64,000 nt of DNA, taken from the NCBI GenBank assembly GCA_946186915.1, contig CAMHOY010000013.1, positions 1-64,000 of the forward strand, given 5' to 3'. Positions 16,880 through 26,700 of the stretch are shown in pieces; the first letter of the stretch is position 1; every line of letters starts with the position of its first letter. The DNA is from an uncultured Bacteroidales bacterium (lineage in GTDB: Bacteria > Bacteroidota > Bacteroidia > Bacteroidales > Paludibacteraceae). Under the pieces are notes generated by a model that saw only the letters and a list, made by a program, of their open reading frames with translations, ran no database searches and was not told the DNA's origin. The translations under genes and the position numbers were made by a program.

Positions 16880-19822
16880 ATGACGTCATTACGATATTAC
16901 GTAATTACGATTGTCCTTTCGCTGTGCGCGCTGAGCACCTTTGCGCAGACGACAGAGATGGAGACGCGCTATAAAGCTTTGGCGGAGCGCTTTCCTGCAC
17001 GCGACAAGTTGCTGCAGAACGACCTCAAGGCCTACTTGCAGGCATTCCCGTACACCACTTTTGCCGATGAGGTGAAACTGATGCAGGGTATTCTGCAAGT
17101 GGAGAAAGGTCATTACAAACAGAGTCTGAAATTTCTGGAGTCGATAGAGGTGCACACCTTGACGCGTGAGCATCAGGCGGACTACTCGTTCTACCGCGGT
17201 TACGCCTATCTGATGCTGCAGGAGTATCAGCGTGCGTCCATCTACTTCGCGCAGTTGAGCAAGGGCGACAGCCGCCATGCTACGCGCGGTACGTACTACT
17301 ACGCGTACTGCATGTACAAACTGCAGAACTACGACAAGGCATTGCCGGCACTCAAGAAATTAGAGAACACGCCGGAATACGCCAAGACCGTACCGTATTA
17401 CATCATCCAGATTGAGTTCGCCCAGGGCAACTACGAAGATGCAGCGGCGCGTGCCGAAGCACTTCTCGCAGCGCATCCAGAGAGTCTCAATAACGGTGAG
17501 TTGCATCGCCTGCTGGGAGAGATAGCGTATCAGAAAAAAGACTACCGTGCTGCGGTGGACCATCTGCAGCAGTACCTGCAGGCGGCTAAGGCACAGAGCG
17601 AAGAACCCGTACGCAACGACATGTATATGTTGGGTTCGGCGGAGTATGCCCTGGGAGATTACGAATCCGCGGTGGCTTCCCTCAAGCAGGTGAAGCAGCT
17701 CAACGACACTATCTCCGAAGCGGCCTGCCTCACAATGGGTAACGCCTATGTGAAGCTGCAGCAGCACGAGCAGGCAAAATTGTCCTACCAAGCCGCAGCA
17801 GGGTACAAACAGACACCGCGTGTCACGGAGGAAGCATCGTATAACTATGCGCTCTGTACCTATCAGTCCTCCAGCGCCTTGGGCGAATCCGTACGCGCCT
17901 TCAATGACTTCCTCCATCAGTTCCCGGATTCCAAATACGAGGAGCGTATCTATCAGTTGCTGAGCGATGCGCTGATGAAGAGTAAAAACTACGCCGCAGC
18001 CATTGCCACACTCGATTCGATACCTTATCCCTCGCCGAAGATGCGCCAGACCAAGCAGTATCTGCGCTACCAGTTGGGCGCCGATAATTTCCTGCAAGGA
18101 AAGATGCAGGCATCCGTTGATTGGATGAGCGAAGTGATTCGTCACGCGAACGAATCAGACAAATATACTACGGAGGCATATTACGTACGCGCCGAGGCCG
18201 GATACCGCCTGCGCGATTATGACCACTGCGAACAGGACCTGAAGGCCTTCTTCGGTCGCAGCGATGCAAAGCAATCCGGCAATTATGTGATTGCGCGCTA
18301 CCTGCAGGGTTACTGCTATTTCTCGCAAGCACGGTATAACGCAGCGCGTGATGCCTTCTCGGCTTATATCGATGAGGCACTGGCTACAGAACCCACCTAT
18401 GCGGACGCACTGAACCGCATCGGAGATTGCTATTTCAATGCGCGTGACTTCCAGTCGGCTATCACCTATTACTCGCAGGTAAGCAAGTTGCAGGCGGCGG
18501 GTGCAGACTATGCGCTCTTCCAGAAAGGCTACGCCCTGGGTCTGCAGCATAAGTACGGCGAGAAAGTGAATATCCTTTCCGAACTCGTCAAGCGCTATCC
18601 GAAGTCCGACTATGCCGACGATGGTCTTTATGAGATCGCCCGCGCGCAACTGCAACAGGATAACGAGCGCGGAGCGATAGCTTCATACGAGCAACTGCTC
18701 GCTACCTATCCGCACTCCACGCTGTCGCGCAAAGCCTCGCTGGAGCGCGCGATGATCTATCGCAACCTGCATGAGAACGACCAGGCTATCGCGGCATACC
18801 GCCAGACCATCGAGAAATATCCGGCTACGGAAGAGGCCTACACGGCGCTGGATGCCCTGCAGGCGTTGTATGTGGAGACCGGACGCGTGGACGAATATCT
18901 GGCGTACACCAAGAACCTCGCGAAGATCAACATGACCGTTACTACCCAAGAGGACTCGCTCCTCTATGCGGCAGCCGAGATGCAGTATATGCAGGCGGCA
19001 TACCAGAAGGCGACAGTGGCGCTCAGCAACTATATCACGCAGTATTGCGCCGGCGGACGCTATTGCACTACCGCGCGTTACTACCTCGCTGACTCTTACT
19101 ACCGCTTGGGAAAGACCTCCGAAGCGCTCGCGCAATATATGGTGCTGGCGGAGAGTGCGGCCAATCCCTATCAGGAAGAGGCGGCTACCCGCGTAGCGGA
19201 GATCTGTTTTGACAAGGGCGACTACACCGCTGCGCTGGAAGCTTTCTACCGCATGCATGCGTTGTCCTCCAGCCGCGAGAACACCCAGATTGCCCGTCTC
19301 GGTATCCTGCGTTGCTCGCAGCGTCTCGGACGCCATCAGGCGACGATCGATATCGCCGACCAGATACTGAGCGATGCGCCTGTCAGCGATGAACTGCGCG
19401 CAGAAGCTCTCTACGGACGCGCCAAAGCGCTGGTAGCCAAAGGACAATGGGCCAAAGCGCAACCGGATCTGAAGACCCTGGCGGCAGAAGTACGTACTGC
19501 CCAAGGGGCCGAAGCAGAGTATCTGTTAGCGCAGAGTTATTTCGAACTCAAAGACCTTGATGCTTCGGAAGCGGAGGTGATGAACTTCACGCAGATGAAT
19601 ACGCAGCAGCAGTACTGGTTAGCGCGTGCACTGATCTTGCTGAGCGACATCAACAAAGCCCGCGGAGAATATTTCCAGGCGCGGCAGTACCTGCTCGTCT
19701 TGCAGCAGAACTACACCGCCCCGGGAGACGATATCCCGTCGCTCATCAAGGCGCGCCTCGCTGCACTGGACAAATTGGAACAACCTGTAGAAAAGGAGGA
19801 AAACGATGAAGAAGATGAATAA
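16880..19822 (+). CDS. Large exported TPR-repeat protein
   Basis: A 980-residue protein with signal peptide (YYVITIVLSLCALSTFAQ) and tetratricopeptide-type helical repeats over almost the whole length. Repeat cores such as YFRGYAYLMLQEYQRASIYF, RIGDCYFNARDFQSAITYYS, YLADSYYRLGKTSEALAQYM and YGRAKALVAKGQWAKAQPDL show the W/L-G-Y-A-F-A-P spacing. It ends in an acidic tail (KEENDEEDE). Such proteins scaffold envelope complexes; the partner is unknown. It overlaps by 17 bases with the barrel-protein gene, and that pairing suggests the two act together at the outer membrane (inference). The first codons include a short ATTACGATATTACG repeat. Confidence 0.85.
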   Translation: MTSLRYYVITIVLSLCALSTFAQTTEMETRYKALAERFPARDKLLQNDLKAYLQAFPYTTFADEVKLMQGILQVEKGHYKQSLKFLESIEVHTLTREHQADYSFYRGYAYLMLQEYQRASIYFAQLSKGDSRHATRGTYYYAYCMYKLQNYDKALPALKKLENTPEYAKTVPYYIIQIEFAQGNYEDAAARAEALLAAHPESLNNGELHRLLGEIAYQKKDYRAAVDHLQQYLQAAKAQSEEPVRNDMYMLGSAEYALGDYESAVASLKQVKQLNDTISEAACLTMGNAYVKLQQHEQAKLSYQAAAGYKQTPRVTEEASYNYALCTYQSSSALGESVRAFNDFLHQFPDSKYEERIYQLLSDALMKSKNYAAAIATLDSIPYPSPKMRQTKQYLRYQLGADNFLQGKMQASVDWMSEVIRHANESDKYTTEAYYVRAEAGYRLRDYDHCEQDLKAFFGRSDAKQSGNYVIARYLQGYCYFSQARYNAARDAFSAYIDEALATEPTYADALNRIGDCYFNARDFQSAITYYSQVSKLQAAGADYALFQKGYALGLQHKYGEKVNILSELVKRYPKSDYADDGLYEIARAQLQQDNERGAIASYEQLLATYPHSTLSRKASLERAMIYRNLHENDQAIAAYRQTIEKYPATEEAYTALDALQALYVETGRVDEYLAYTKNLAKINMTVTTQEDSLLYAAAEMQYMQAAYQKATVALSNYITQYCAGGRYCTTARYYLADSYYRLGKTSEALAQYMVLAESAANPYQEEAATRVAEICFDKGDYTAALEAFYRMHALSSSRENTQIARLGILRCSQRLGRHQATIDIADQILSDAPVSDELRAEALYGRAKALVAKGQWAKAQPDLKTLAAEVRTAQGAEAEYLLAQSYFELKDLDASEAEVMNFTQMNTQQQYWLARALILLSDINKARGEYFQARQYLLVLQQNYTAPGDDIPSLIKARLAALDKLEQPVEKEENDEEDE

Positions 19823-21608
19823 ATATCTGTTTTCTGTACTCTGTATTCTGTATTCCCTGAGTACTTTTGCGCAGAGCGACAGCGCCCTCAACCGCAGTGT
19901 GACGGTGGAGCGCGATTTCCAGCCGGTGATACAGGCTGCAGGTAAGGTATCAACGAAGCCCGCGGTAGTGGAGACCACGATTGAGCCTGCGCCGATACAA
20001 TACTCGTCTTTCACGGCCGACGTGACGCCTTCGGCTACCTTCCATTCGCTGCTCTCACAGCCTACGCGTTTTGAACCGGTGAAGGCGTACAACGGGTATG
20101 TACGTGGCGCTATCGGTCATCCGAATACCCTGTTCGATTTCGGTTATCATCTGGATGACGGCAAGAAATCCATCCTCGATGTCTATGCGCATCATAAGGC
20201 GGAATGGGGACTGGCGGCGCTGAGTAAAACCAAAGTGGGCCTGAACTTCAAGCATCCGTTCAGTACGTGCGAACTCTATTTCGGCGTCAATGGCGGCAAT
20301 ACCTACTACCATAAGTACGGCCATTTCTACGACTATTCGCAGACATGGGGTATGTGGGAGAAGAACAGCGTGGCTTATCCGAAGCCGTACGCTATCGGAG
20401 ACCGCGATAAGACTGCCCTTTGGACCGTAGAGACGTTCCTTGGTGTACGCTCGAACCCAAAGCAGGAGGTGCAATACCAAGTGCAGACGGGATATGACCT
20501 GTTCTCCAAACCCGGCGCGGTGACGGAGCACCAGATTCGTACCAAAGGTGGTTTTGACTGGCATAGCAATGCCCATCATGTGGGTCTGGATGCCTTTATC
20601 CAGAATAACTTCCTGCAACTCGGTACGTTGGGCGATGCGATTGATCCGTCGCTCTATAACAGCCGTCATAATTTCCGTCTCGAGCCGTACTATGCTTACG
20701 AAGGCCAGCGCGTGCGCTTGCATGTGGGTGTGAACCTCGATATGAATATCGGTGTCGGCAAGAACGAGTTATCCGCTACGGAGAATATATCCTTTGCTCC
20801 CTCGCCGCACGTGAATCTCGAGGCGCAGATTGCGAAAGAATGGCTTACCATCTATACGGATGTCACCGGACATTTCGGCCTTGGTTCGCTGCAGGAATAT
20901 ATGGAGACCAACCGCTACCGGCTTATCCACGCAGGTATTATCGACCATCACGTAGCGGCCTATACGCCGGTGGATGCCGAACTCGGTTTTCATATCCGCC
21001 CGACGCGCGAGATGTTGATCGAGCTGCACGGAGGTTATGCGTATATGCTGAATCAGATGGTGCTGGTTGCTCATAAGACAACTGAACCGTACGCCGTTAT
21101 TCCTGCGGTCAACTTCATGCAGGGCGATTTCGGCTATGAGTATGCCAACTACAACCGCGGTAAGATCGGCGGACAGATCAACTATCATTTCCGCGACGTA
21201 CTGCGTCTCAACCTCAACGGAGACTATTATTTCTGGTCGGGCGACATGCCTGTTTACGATCGCGCCGCGTGGGATCTGTGCCTGCGCGTGGACGGCCGCA
21301 TCAACAAGCACTTGTCGCTCTATTCGGAGAACCGCTTTGAAGGCAGCCGCACGGCGCTGGTAAGCGACGGATCGACCTATCTGCTCCGTCCTACCATTGA
21401 CCTCAACGCCGGCGTGCAATACGAGATGTGGGTCGGCAAAGCGCATACGAAGACGAGCGCTGCAAGCCAGATTGTTCGTCCGGAGCCCAAGCCGAACCTC
21501 ACGCTCTTCCTGCAACTCAATAACTGGTTGCATCGCAAGAACGAGTACTTCTACGGCTATCGCAGCCAGGGTATCAACTTCCTCCTCGGAGCAACGTTCA
21601 GATTCTAA
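19806..21608 (+). CDS. Outer-membrane beta-barrel protein (TonB-receptor-like barrel without plug)
   Basis: A 600-residue protein with a signal peptide (YLFSVLCILYSLSTFAQ) and a proline-rich N-terminal region (VERDFQPVIQAAGKVSTKP). About 500 residues of alternating amphipathic strands follow, ending in the aromatic GINFLLGATFRF, which fits a Bam-dependent barrel. No plug domain or TonB box is visible. The DNA coding for the signal peptide is a run of TCTGTATTC-like repeats. It is translationally overlapped with the TPR gene (17 bases), suggesting a functional pair. The substrate is unknown. Confidence 0.8.
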   Translation: MKKMNKYLFSVLCILYSLSTFAQSDSALNRSVTVERDFQPVIQAAGKVSTKPAVVETTIEPAPIQYSSFTADVTPSATFHSLLSQPTRFEPVKAYNGYVRGAIGHPNTLFDFGYHLDDGKKSILDVYAHHKAEWGLAALSKTKVGLNFKHPFSTCELYFGVNGGNTYYHKYGHFYDYSQTWGMWEKNSVAYPKPYAIGDRDKTALWTVETFLGVRSNPKQEVQYQVQTGYDLFSKPGAVTEHQIRTKGGFDWHSNAHHVGLDAFIQNNFLQLGTLGDAIDPSLYNSRHNFRLEPYYAYEGQRVRLHVGVNLDMNIGVGKNELSATENISFAPSPHVNLEAQIAKEWLTIYTDVTGHFGLGSLQEYMETNRYRLIHAGIIDHHVAAYTPVDAELGFHIRPTREMLIELHGGYAYMLNQMVLVAHKTTEPYAVIPAVNFMQGDFGYEYANYNRGKIGGQINYHFRDVLRLNLNGDYYFWSGDMPVYDRAAWDLCLRVDGRINKHLSLYSENRFEGSRTALVSDGSTYLLRPTIDLNAGVQYEMWVGKAHTKTSAASQIVRPEPKPNLTLFLQLNNWLHRKNEYFYGYRSQGINFLLGATFRF

Positions 21609-21635
21609 GATTTTAGGATCCCGGGAAAAGAGACA

Positions 21636-23102
21636 ATGAAGAAATTACATATAATATTTATTGCGGCGGCGGGGATATGCCTCGCCGCTTGCAGCAAACT
21701 GCAACCATGCTGCTACAGCCGTGCGATGATTGATGCGCGCATGAGCGCCTGGTACAATAAGGATGCCTGTGTCGGCTTTCCGAACGCCAACTCCACCAAT
21801 GGAATCACCGTCCCGGAGCAACCCGCCACGTGGGATTATGTGCCGGGCGTAGTAGCGAAAGGCATTCTCGATGTATGGGAATACTATCAGGATTCCACAT
21901 GGGCTGACGCTTGGTATCTGGGTATCGCTCAGTGGGCAGACAGTCTGGACGAGGCAGAACTGAACGAACTGGTACGAGGCGGCATTCTGGATGACTTGAA
22001 CTGCGCGAAAGTCTTCATGGGTCTTTACGAGGGTGCCAAACCCGGCGGTAAGTTTGAAAATGCCGAGCGGGCGGAGCGGTACATGCGTCAGATGCGGCGC
22101 GCTGCCAAAGGACTGGAAGAGCACAAAGCAAAATACTCGCTGCCCAATGGGGGATGGATGCATAAGGCTACCGATAATCCCGAGAAGAGTTATTGGGGCC
22201 AGATGTGGTGTGACGGTGCCTATATGGGACAAGCACTCTTGGCGCAACTATTGTGCTACGGTGCTTGCGAAGAGACCGATTTGGGATGGAATGATGTCTA
22301 TACGCAGTTTGAAGTTTCGTGGCCATATCTTTGGGACGAAGACAAACAGTTACTCTACCATGTGCTTTTCACCGATGTACACCTTAATAAAAACGCGCGC
22401 GCGATATATGAGGCCGGACATGCTTATCCTTGCGCGCAGGATTCCTCTATCTATCGCTCGGAAGAGTCCTGGGGACGCGCAGCCGGATGGTATATCCTCG
22501 CGCTGGTCGATGCCATGGAGGCGTATCTTAAAGGGTTAGAGGTGAATGGTGAATGGTTAGAGGGAGATCCGCTGCCTTCGGCGCAGCATTTTGATGAGAT
22601 GCGTGATTATCTTACCAAGCTGGCGGACGGTCTTGTGGCGCGACAGGACAAAGAGACGGGCTGTTGGTACCAGCTCCTGCAATATGGTCCGGAGAAATGC
22701 GCTACGCAAGGCATCGATGACACCGGCTCGGCGAAATATACCAATGTAGAAGCCGGCGGCACGCAGTGTAACTACCTCGAATCATCCGCTTCCTGCCTCA
22801 TTACAGCCGCCCTGCTGAAAGGAACACGCCTGGGCTTGATCAATCATGCCGATGCCGGTAAGCGCGGCTTTGAGGGCATTGTAAAGCAGTTTGTAAAAAC
22901 CACTCCCTCCCTTTCAGGGGAGGGCTGGGGAGAGGCCTTTATCACTTCCTCTTGCCAGTCTGCCGGTCTGAGCCATGACCGCAACGGTACTGCGGCCTAT
23001 TACCTCATCGGCAAGGATGTGCCTATACAAGATAATACGGAAGGAAAAGTCCTCGGCGCCTTTCTTATGGCTGCTGTAGAATACGAAAGGATGGCACGTT
23101 AG
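21636..23102 (+). CDS. GH105-like unsaturated uronyl hydrolase, lipoprotein
   Basis: Predicted unsaturated rhamnogalacturonyl/glucuronyl hydrolase acting on pectin or similar fragments, 488 residues, anchored by lipobox CLAAC. The alpha/alpha-barrel pattern is visible: GILDDLNCAKVFMGLYE, GGWMHK, SYWGQMWCDGAYMGQALLAQ (Asp193 is the likely catalytic residue by comparison with YteR), ESWGRAAGWYILALVDAM, and DDTGSAKYTNVEAGGTQCNYLESSAS. Two inserts look like repeat DNA translated in frame: LEVNGEWLEG near residue 305 and TTPSLSGEGWGEAF near residue 425. The second matches the GC-rich repeat also found in ileS. It is the last gene of the cluster, with a terminator hairpin spanning its stop codon. 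Exact substrate unknown. Confidence 0.82.
   Translation: MKKLHIIFIAAAGICLAACSKLQPCCYSRAMIDARMSAWYNKDACVGFPNANSTNGITVPEQPATWDYVPGVVAKGILDVWEYYQDSTWADAWYLGIAQWADSLDEAELNELVRGGILDDLNCAKVFMGLYEGAKPGGKFENAERAERYMRQMRRAAKGLEEHKAKYSLPNGGWMHKATDNPEKSYWGQMWCDGAYMGQALLAQLLCYGACEETDLGWNDVYTQFEVSWPYLWDEDKQLLYHVLFTDVHLNKNARAIYEAGHAYPCAQDSSIYRSEESWGRAAGWYILALVDAMEAYLKGLEVNGEWLEGDPLPSAQHFDEMRDYLTKLADGLVARQDKETGCWYQLLQYGPEKCATQGIDDTGSAKYTNVEAGGTQCNYLESSASCLITAALLKGTRLGLINHADAGKRGFEGIVKQFVKTTPSLSGEGWGEAFITSSCQSAGLSHDRNGTAAYYLIGKDVPIQDNTEGKVLGAFLMAAVEYERMAR
22535..22564 (+). repeat. Short tandem repeat inside the GH105 gene
   Basis: GTTAGAGG-TGAATGG-TGAATGG-TTAGAGGG, heptamer-type units translated as LEVNGEWLEG. 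The segment interrupts the helix between WYILALVDAM and the next barrel helix, so it is probably a loop insertion. Confidence 0.65.
22902..22936 (+). repeat. GC-rich interspersed repeat, copy 2, in frame in the GH105 gene
   Basis: Starts ACTCCCTCCCTTTCAGGGG and ends GGGGAGAGGC, with the same arm order and length as copy 1 in ileS. Translated as TPSLSGEGWGEA. It keeps the frame and lies in a variable loop near the C-terminus. Confidence 0.75.
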
Positions 23103-23113
23103 CCATCCTTTTT
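23086..23113 (+). terminator. Rho-independent terminator after the GH105 gene
   Basis: AAAGGATGGC (23086-23095), loop ACGTTA, then GCCATCCTTT (23102-23111) running into T residues. The TAG stop codon lies in the loop and start of the right arm, so the hairpin is part of the coding sequence end. Confidence 0.85.
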
Positions 23114-23186
23114 CGTCTTTCTCCTCTGTTGCATCATTGCGACAGCCTATCCGTCTTTCTCCTCTGTTGCATCATTGCGACAGCCT
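23114..23186. repeat. Perfect 35-bp direct repeat
   Basis: Two identical 35-base copies (23114-23148 and 23152-23186) separated by ATC. Each contains TGTTGCATCATTGCGACA, an imperfect hairpin. The pair fills the gap between the plus-strand terminator and the end of the small secreted protein gene. Confidence 0.9.
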
Positions 23187-23189
23187 CCC

Positions 23190-23654
23190 TTACGCCTCCT
23201 TGCGGCGGCGCGATACCTTATAGGTAACGTATGCGCATGCAAGGAGCGTCAGCGGCAGCAACACATCGCCGAGGGGAGTGTTACCTCCGTCACCACCTCC
23301 GATTACCGGGTTTACCGGCATTCCTGTATCGTCATCATACCCGTCATTATCATCATCCGCTTTCTTCGCTCTATTCGGACCGCTGCTCATATAGGCGCCG
23401 GAGTTGACAGACCCATCGCTGTTTAGCAGCGTAGAAGATGGCTCGCTACTCCATTGACCGGAATATGCGCTCGTTGATTGGAAAGTAGCTGACGGAGCCG
23501 CAGCGGTAGTAGCGATGCCATATACCGGTTGCGTCCTTATGCCGCGATAGGTAGATTTATACTCTACGGCACCCGCCTGCGCGGCACCCATGAGCGCCGG
23601 CAGGAGGATTGCCGCCAAGATTACAATGCTGTTTCTCAAAATGGTATTTTTCAT
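23190..23654 (-). CDS. Small exported protein with PLGD/TM/basic C-terminal tail
   Basis: A 154-residue protein with no enzyme family recognised. An N-terminal signal peptide (IVILAAILLPALMGAAQAGA) precedes a Ser/Thr/Ala-rich low-complexity region (SATFQSTSAYSGQWSSEPSS) and an acidic stretch (KADDDNDGYDDDTG). The C-terminus has three parts: PLGD, a hydrophobic helix (VLLPLTLLACAYVTYKV) and RRRKEA. This layout resembles sorting tails such as PEP-CTERM in form, though the motif differs. It lies downstream of the giant surface protein on the same strand, separated by heptamer-type repeats, and probably shares its transcript. Function unknown. Confidence 0.7.
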   Translation of the reverse strand: MKNTILRNSIVILAAILLPALMGAAQAGAVEYKSTYRGIRTQPVYGIATTAAAPSATFQSTSAYSGQWSSEPSSTLLNSDGSVNSGAYMSSGPNRAKKADDDNDGYDDDTGMPVNPVIGGGDGGNTPLGDVLLPLTLLACAYVTYKVSRRRKEA

Positions 23655-23670
23655 AATAGTTTCTCCTTTC

Positions 23671-23704
23671 TCTAAACTCTAAACATTCAACTCTAAACTA
23701 TTAT
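23671..23704. repeat. Short tandem repeat between the giant gene and the small exported protein gene
   Basis: Units of TCTAAAC and TCAACTCTAAAC fill the intercistronic gap and reach the last codon of the giant gene (its stop TAA is at 23701-23703). Confidence 0.7.
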
Positions 23705-26700
23705 TTTACCATTTTGCCTACCACGTCATATATTCTTCCGCCACGGATGATATATATTTTGTCTTGGTAGACCACTTTCCGTGCTTTCTCAGAATTATTG
23801 ACAGTCTCCGTACCGGTAGCTACACCAGGCTTCTCAAATGGCGTGGAGCTGATCAAGAACCGCTGCGGCATGTCGCCCGCTTCATAGATGAACGAATAGG
23901 TATTACCTTGCTCTATCAGCGTAGAGGTCTGCTCTTTCAAGTCATTGAGATAATACGTACCGTCTCCTCCGAAGAACGAGATGGTGTAATTACTCTCTTT
24001 GCCCGGAGCGAAGCATACAGGAGTGCCTTCCAGTTCATCGGTAGCCAGTACCGCCATCTTTGTTTTCTCTTCCATAGCATAGAACTGAGCCGAACGCCCG
24101 TCGCCCGGCATGTAGGTAGCCTCCCATCCGTTGTCAAACTCTCCGCTGAAATCACTTCCCTCGAACAGATACAAATCGGTACAGGTCTTGCTATCCGCTA
24201 CACGCATCCGGGTTAAGGAGATTGCTTTGTTCACATCCTCGCCTTCTACTTTTCTGCGAGGAGCTCTCAGCGGTACGTTCAGATTCTCCGTCGCTGTAGT
24301 GCGTACCATCTCATTATAATTGAGCGTCAGGCTTGTTTCAGAACTTACACGGATAAGGAACGCCTGCATTGCAGGAATTACTTTTACTCCGCCCCATCCG
24401 GACCAACCGGCAGCATCAATAGGTATTGCTAACCATTGACCGGCAGTTTCTAAACTATTGGATGTAGCATTTGCAGGATCTTTCCCCGTACAATAGATAT
24501 ATACTGTCTTCATCACAGCAGCGTCATCTCCTATCGCGTTTTTAAGCGAAGCTATATCAATCGGAGCCATCCAGCTGTTTCCTATGATATTGTTTCCATA
24601 CGCCGGTTTGGAATCATGCGTCAATGCTATTGTTCTTTCTGCTGTCGAGGCAAGATTGCCTTCCATCGTATAAATCCGTGCTTCTGTATCTGTTGTTGTG
24701 ATACCTACGCCCTCGAACGCATACAAGTCAGTATAATAGCCTCTACGCTCCCAACCGCCGTTCTCATGCCATACATACGTGTATATCAGTTTCCCATCGT
24801 TGTGCTCGTTAGCGAACGCCGGATTAACTGCCACATATTCCATTGGAACTGCCATGTACTGGAACTGGTTGGCCCCGCTCAGCGTCCTACCCAAACTATA
24901 CAGGTTCACCGTTGCTTTGGTATCGCCTGCATCGTTATTGAAGATCAGTGCTGCTTGGCCCGAACCATTGGTATTGATAGTCAGCATCTCGGGGGTTGTC
25001 GGCATCAGGTCATTTGCTGCGAAATGCGGAGCTACGGCGCTGCGGATCTTGCCGTCTGCTATCAGTGCGCCGTCCGGCTCAATAGTCAGCGTACCATCAC
25101 AGACAGCAGAACCTCTTGCTGTATTTCGGATATTACTATTTCCGCTATTGACGATTGATACTTGCAATACATGCGGCTGGATTCCGCTGATTACGCACGG
25201 CGCCAAAATACGTACTTTCGCCTCGCTGGACGGTAACTGATTCTTGGACCAGTTGCCTGCCTTGCTCCAGTCATTATCGTACTTTCCGGTGAAGTAGTTC
25301 GAGCAGTCGTCCACCTCCTCCATGTTGGTCTTGAGGAGGTAAACCAGGATATTCTTTATCACGGTCTTTCCTTCGTCGGTCAGCGCGCATGTAGGCTGCA
25401 GCGCCTTGGCGTTGATACCCATTACGAGCAGACGCGCTGCGGGCTCTTCCTGACGCTCGATGGCTGCTTGCAGTGTGCCTTCGAGAATACGACCGAGACC
25501 TAACAGACTGCCGGCTGCTTCACCTGTAAAGCCTTGCAGCGCCGGTTTCTCGTTGCCTTTCGTCTCTTGATTATATTTCACGCCTTTATAGATACCCAGC
25601 GTGGAATCGACTAAGATCACATGACGGAAGGTCTCGCCGTCAACCACTTCTTCCCATACGTTTGTTCCGTCCTCCGGAGTCGGCAGACCGGCGCCGTATA
25701 TCTCATGGTCTTTACATTCCAGACGCATCTCATACTGACGCGGATTAGGTGATTGCGGATTTCCTTTTATACCCTTAGAACCCCAGTTCTTCAGCGCACT
25801 CACGTAAGCCTCCATCGTAAATATCGGACGGACATCCACCATTGTACCGAAGGCATTCACATAGCCCTTGGTCTTGTAGTCATCTCCGGTTTTAACAACC
25901 GTATTCGTGCTTGGATCATCAGTGATGAGGATTCCGTCAAACTGCGAGTACTCTTCGCGGATGGCCTTCTCATCGGTAGTGGAATAGATATTCCTCTCTG
26001 TCAGTTTGAACAGACGGTTTCCAGCAGCCGTTACGGTATCCAGATACTCATACAGCTCCGTACCATCCGCATGTAAGCTGGTTACTTGGTCAAAGCCTTT
26101 ACCTTTTTCACCATCTACTACGAATGCAATCTCCTTATAGTCCGTTGCTGCCTGCTTGTGGATAGTAATATTTTGCGATGCATTGCCGCCGCAACCGATT
26201 GCTGTAATGGTCAGCGTCTCGTCGCCGGCAGCCCATGTACCATCGTCATGAGCCGGAGCATCACCATTATCTTTCGTTCCGTTCAGATAGATGATACCAT
26301 TCTCACCCATGTGGAAGCCGCAGCCGGCAAAACCGGTAGTATTAGTACTATCGCTATTCCAGATAACCGTACTGCCGATCTTCACGGTAAAGCTTGTCGC
26401 ATTAGTGGCCTTCACTAATTCGATATCCGGCGTACGACGGTCTTTCTTCACATACCAGCTGTCAACAATCTTTGTTATTGTAGCCGCAGCTTGTGCCTCA
26501 ACCGTAATGGTGTTGGTCGAACGCTTCGCACAATGACGATCACCTGTATTGGTTACAATCACATAGTACGAACCGGCTTCAGTGGCAGTAAAGTTGTCTT
26601 GGTTTGTACCAACTGTCTCATCAGATGGAGTACCAACTTTGTACCACTGATAAATTACACCGGCAGCGGCGGTGTGACCTGTTACGGTCATCTTGATGCC

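Noticed and set aside
17360..19504. Long minus-strand frames opposite the TPR gene
   Set aside because: Repeated Leu/Arg/Val-rich shadows of the TPR codons; no start context or domains.
23114..23186. 35-base direct repeat considered as a minimal CRISPR
   Set aside because: Only two copies with a three-base gap; no spacer and no cas genes.
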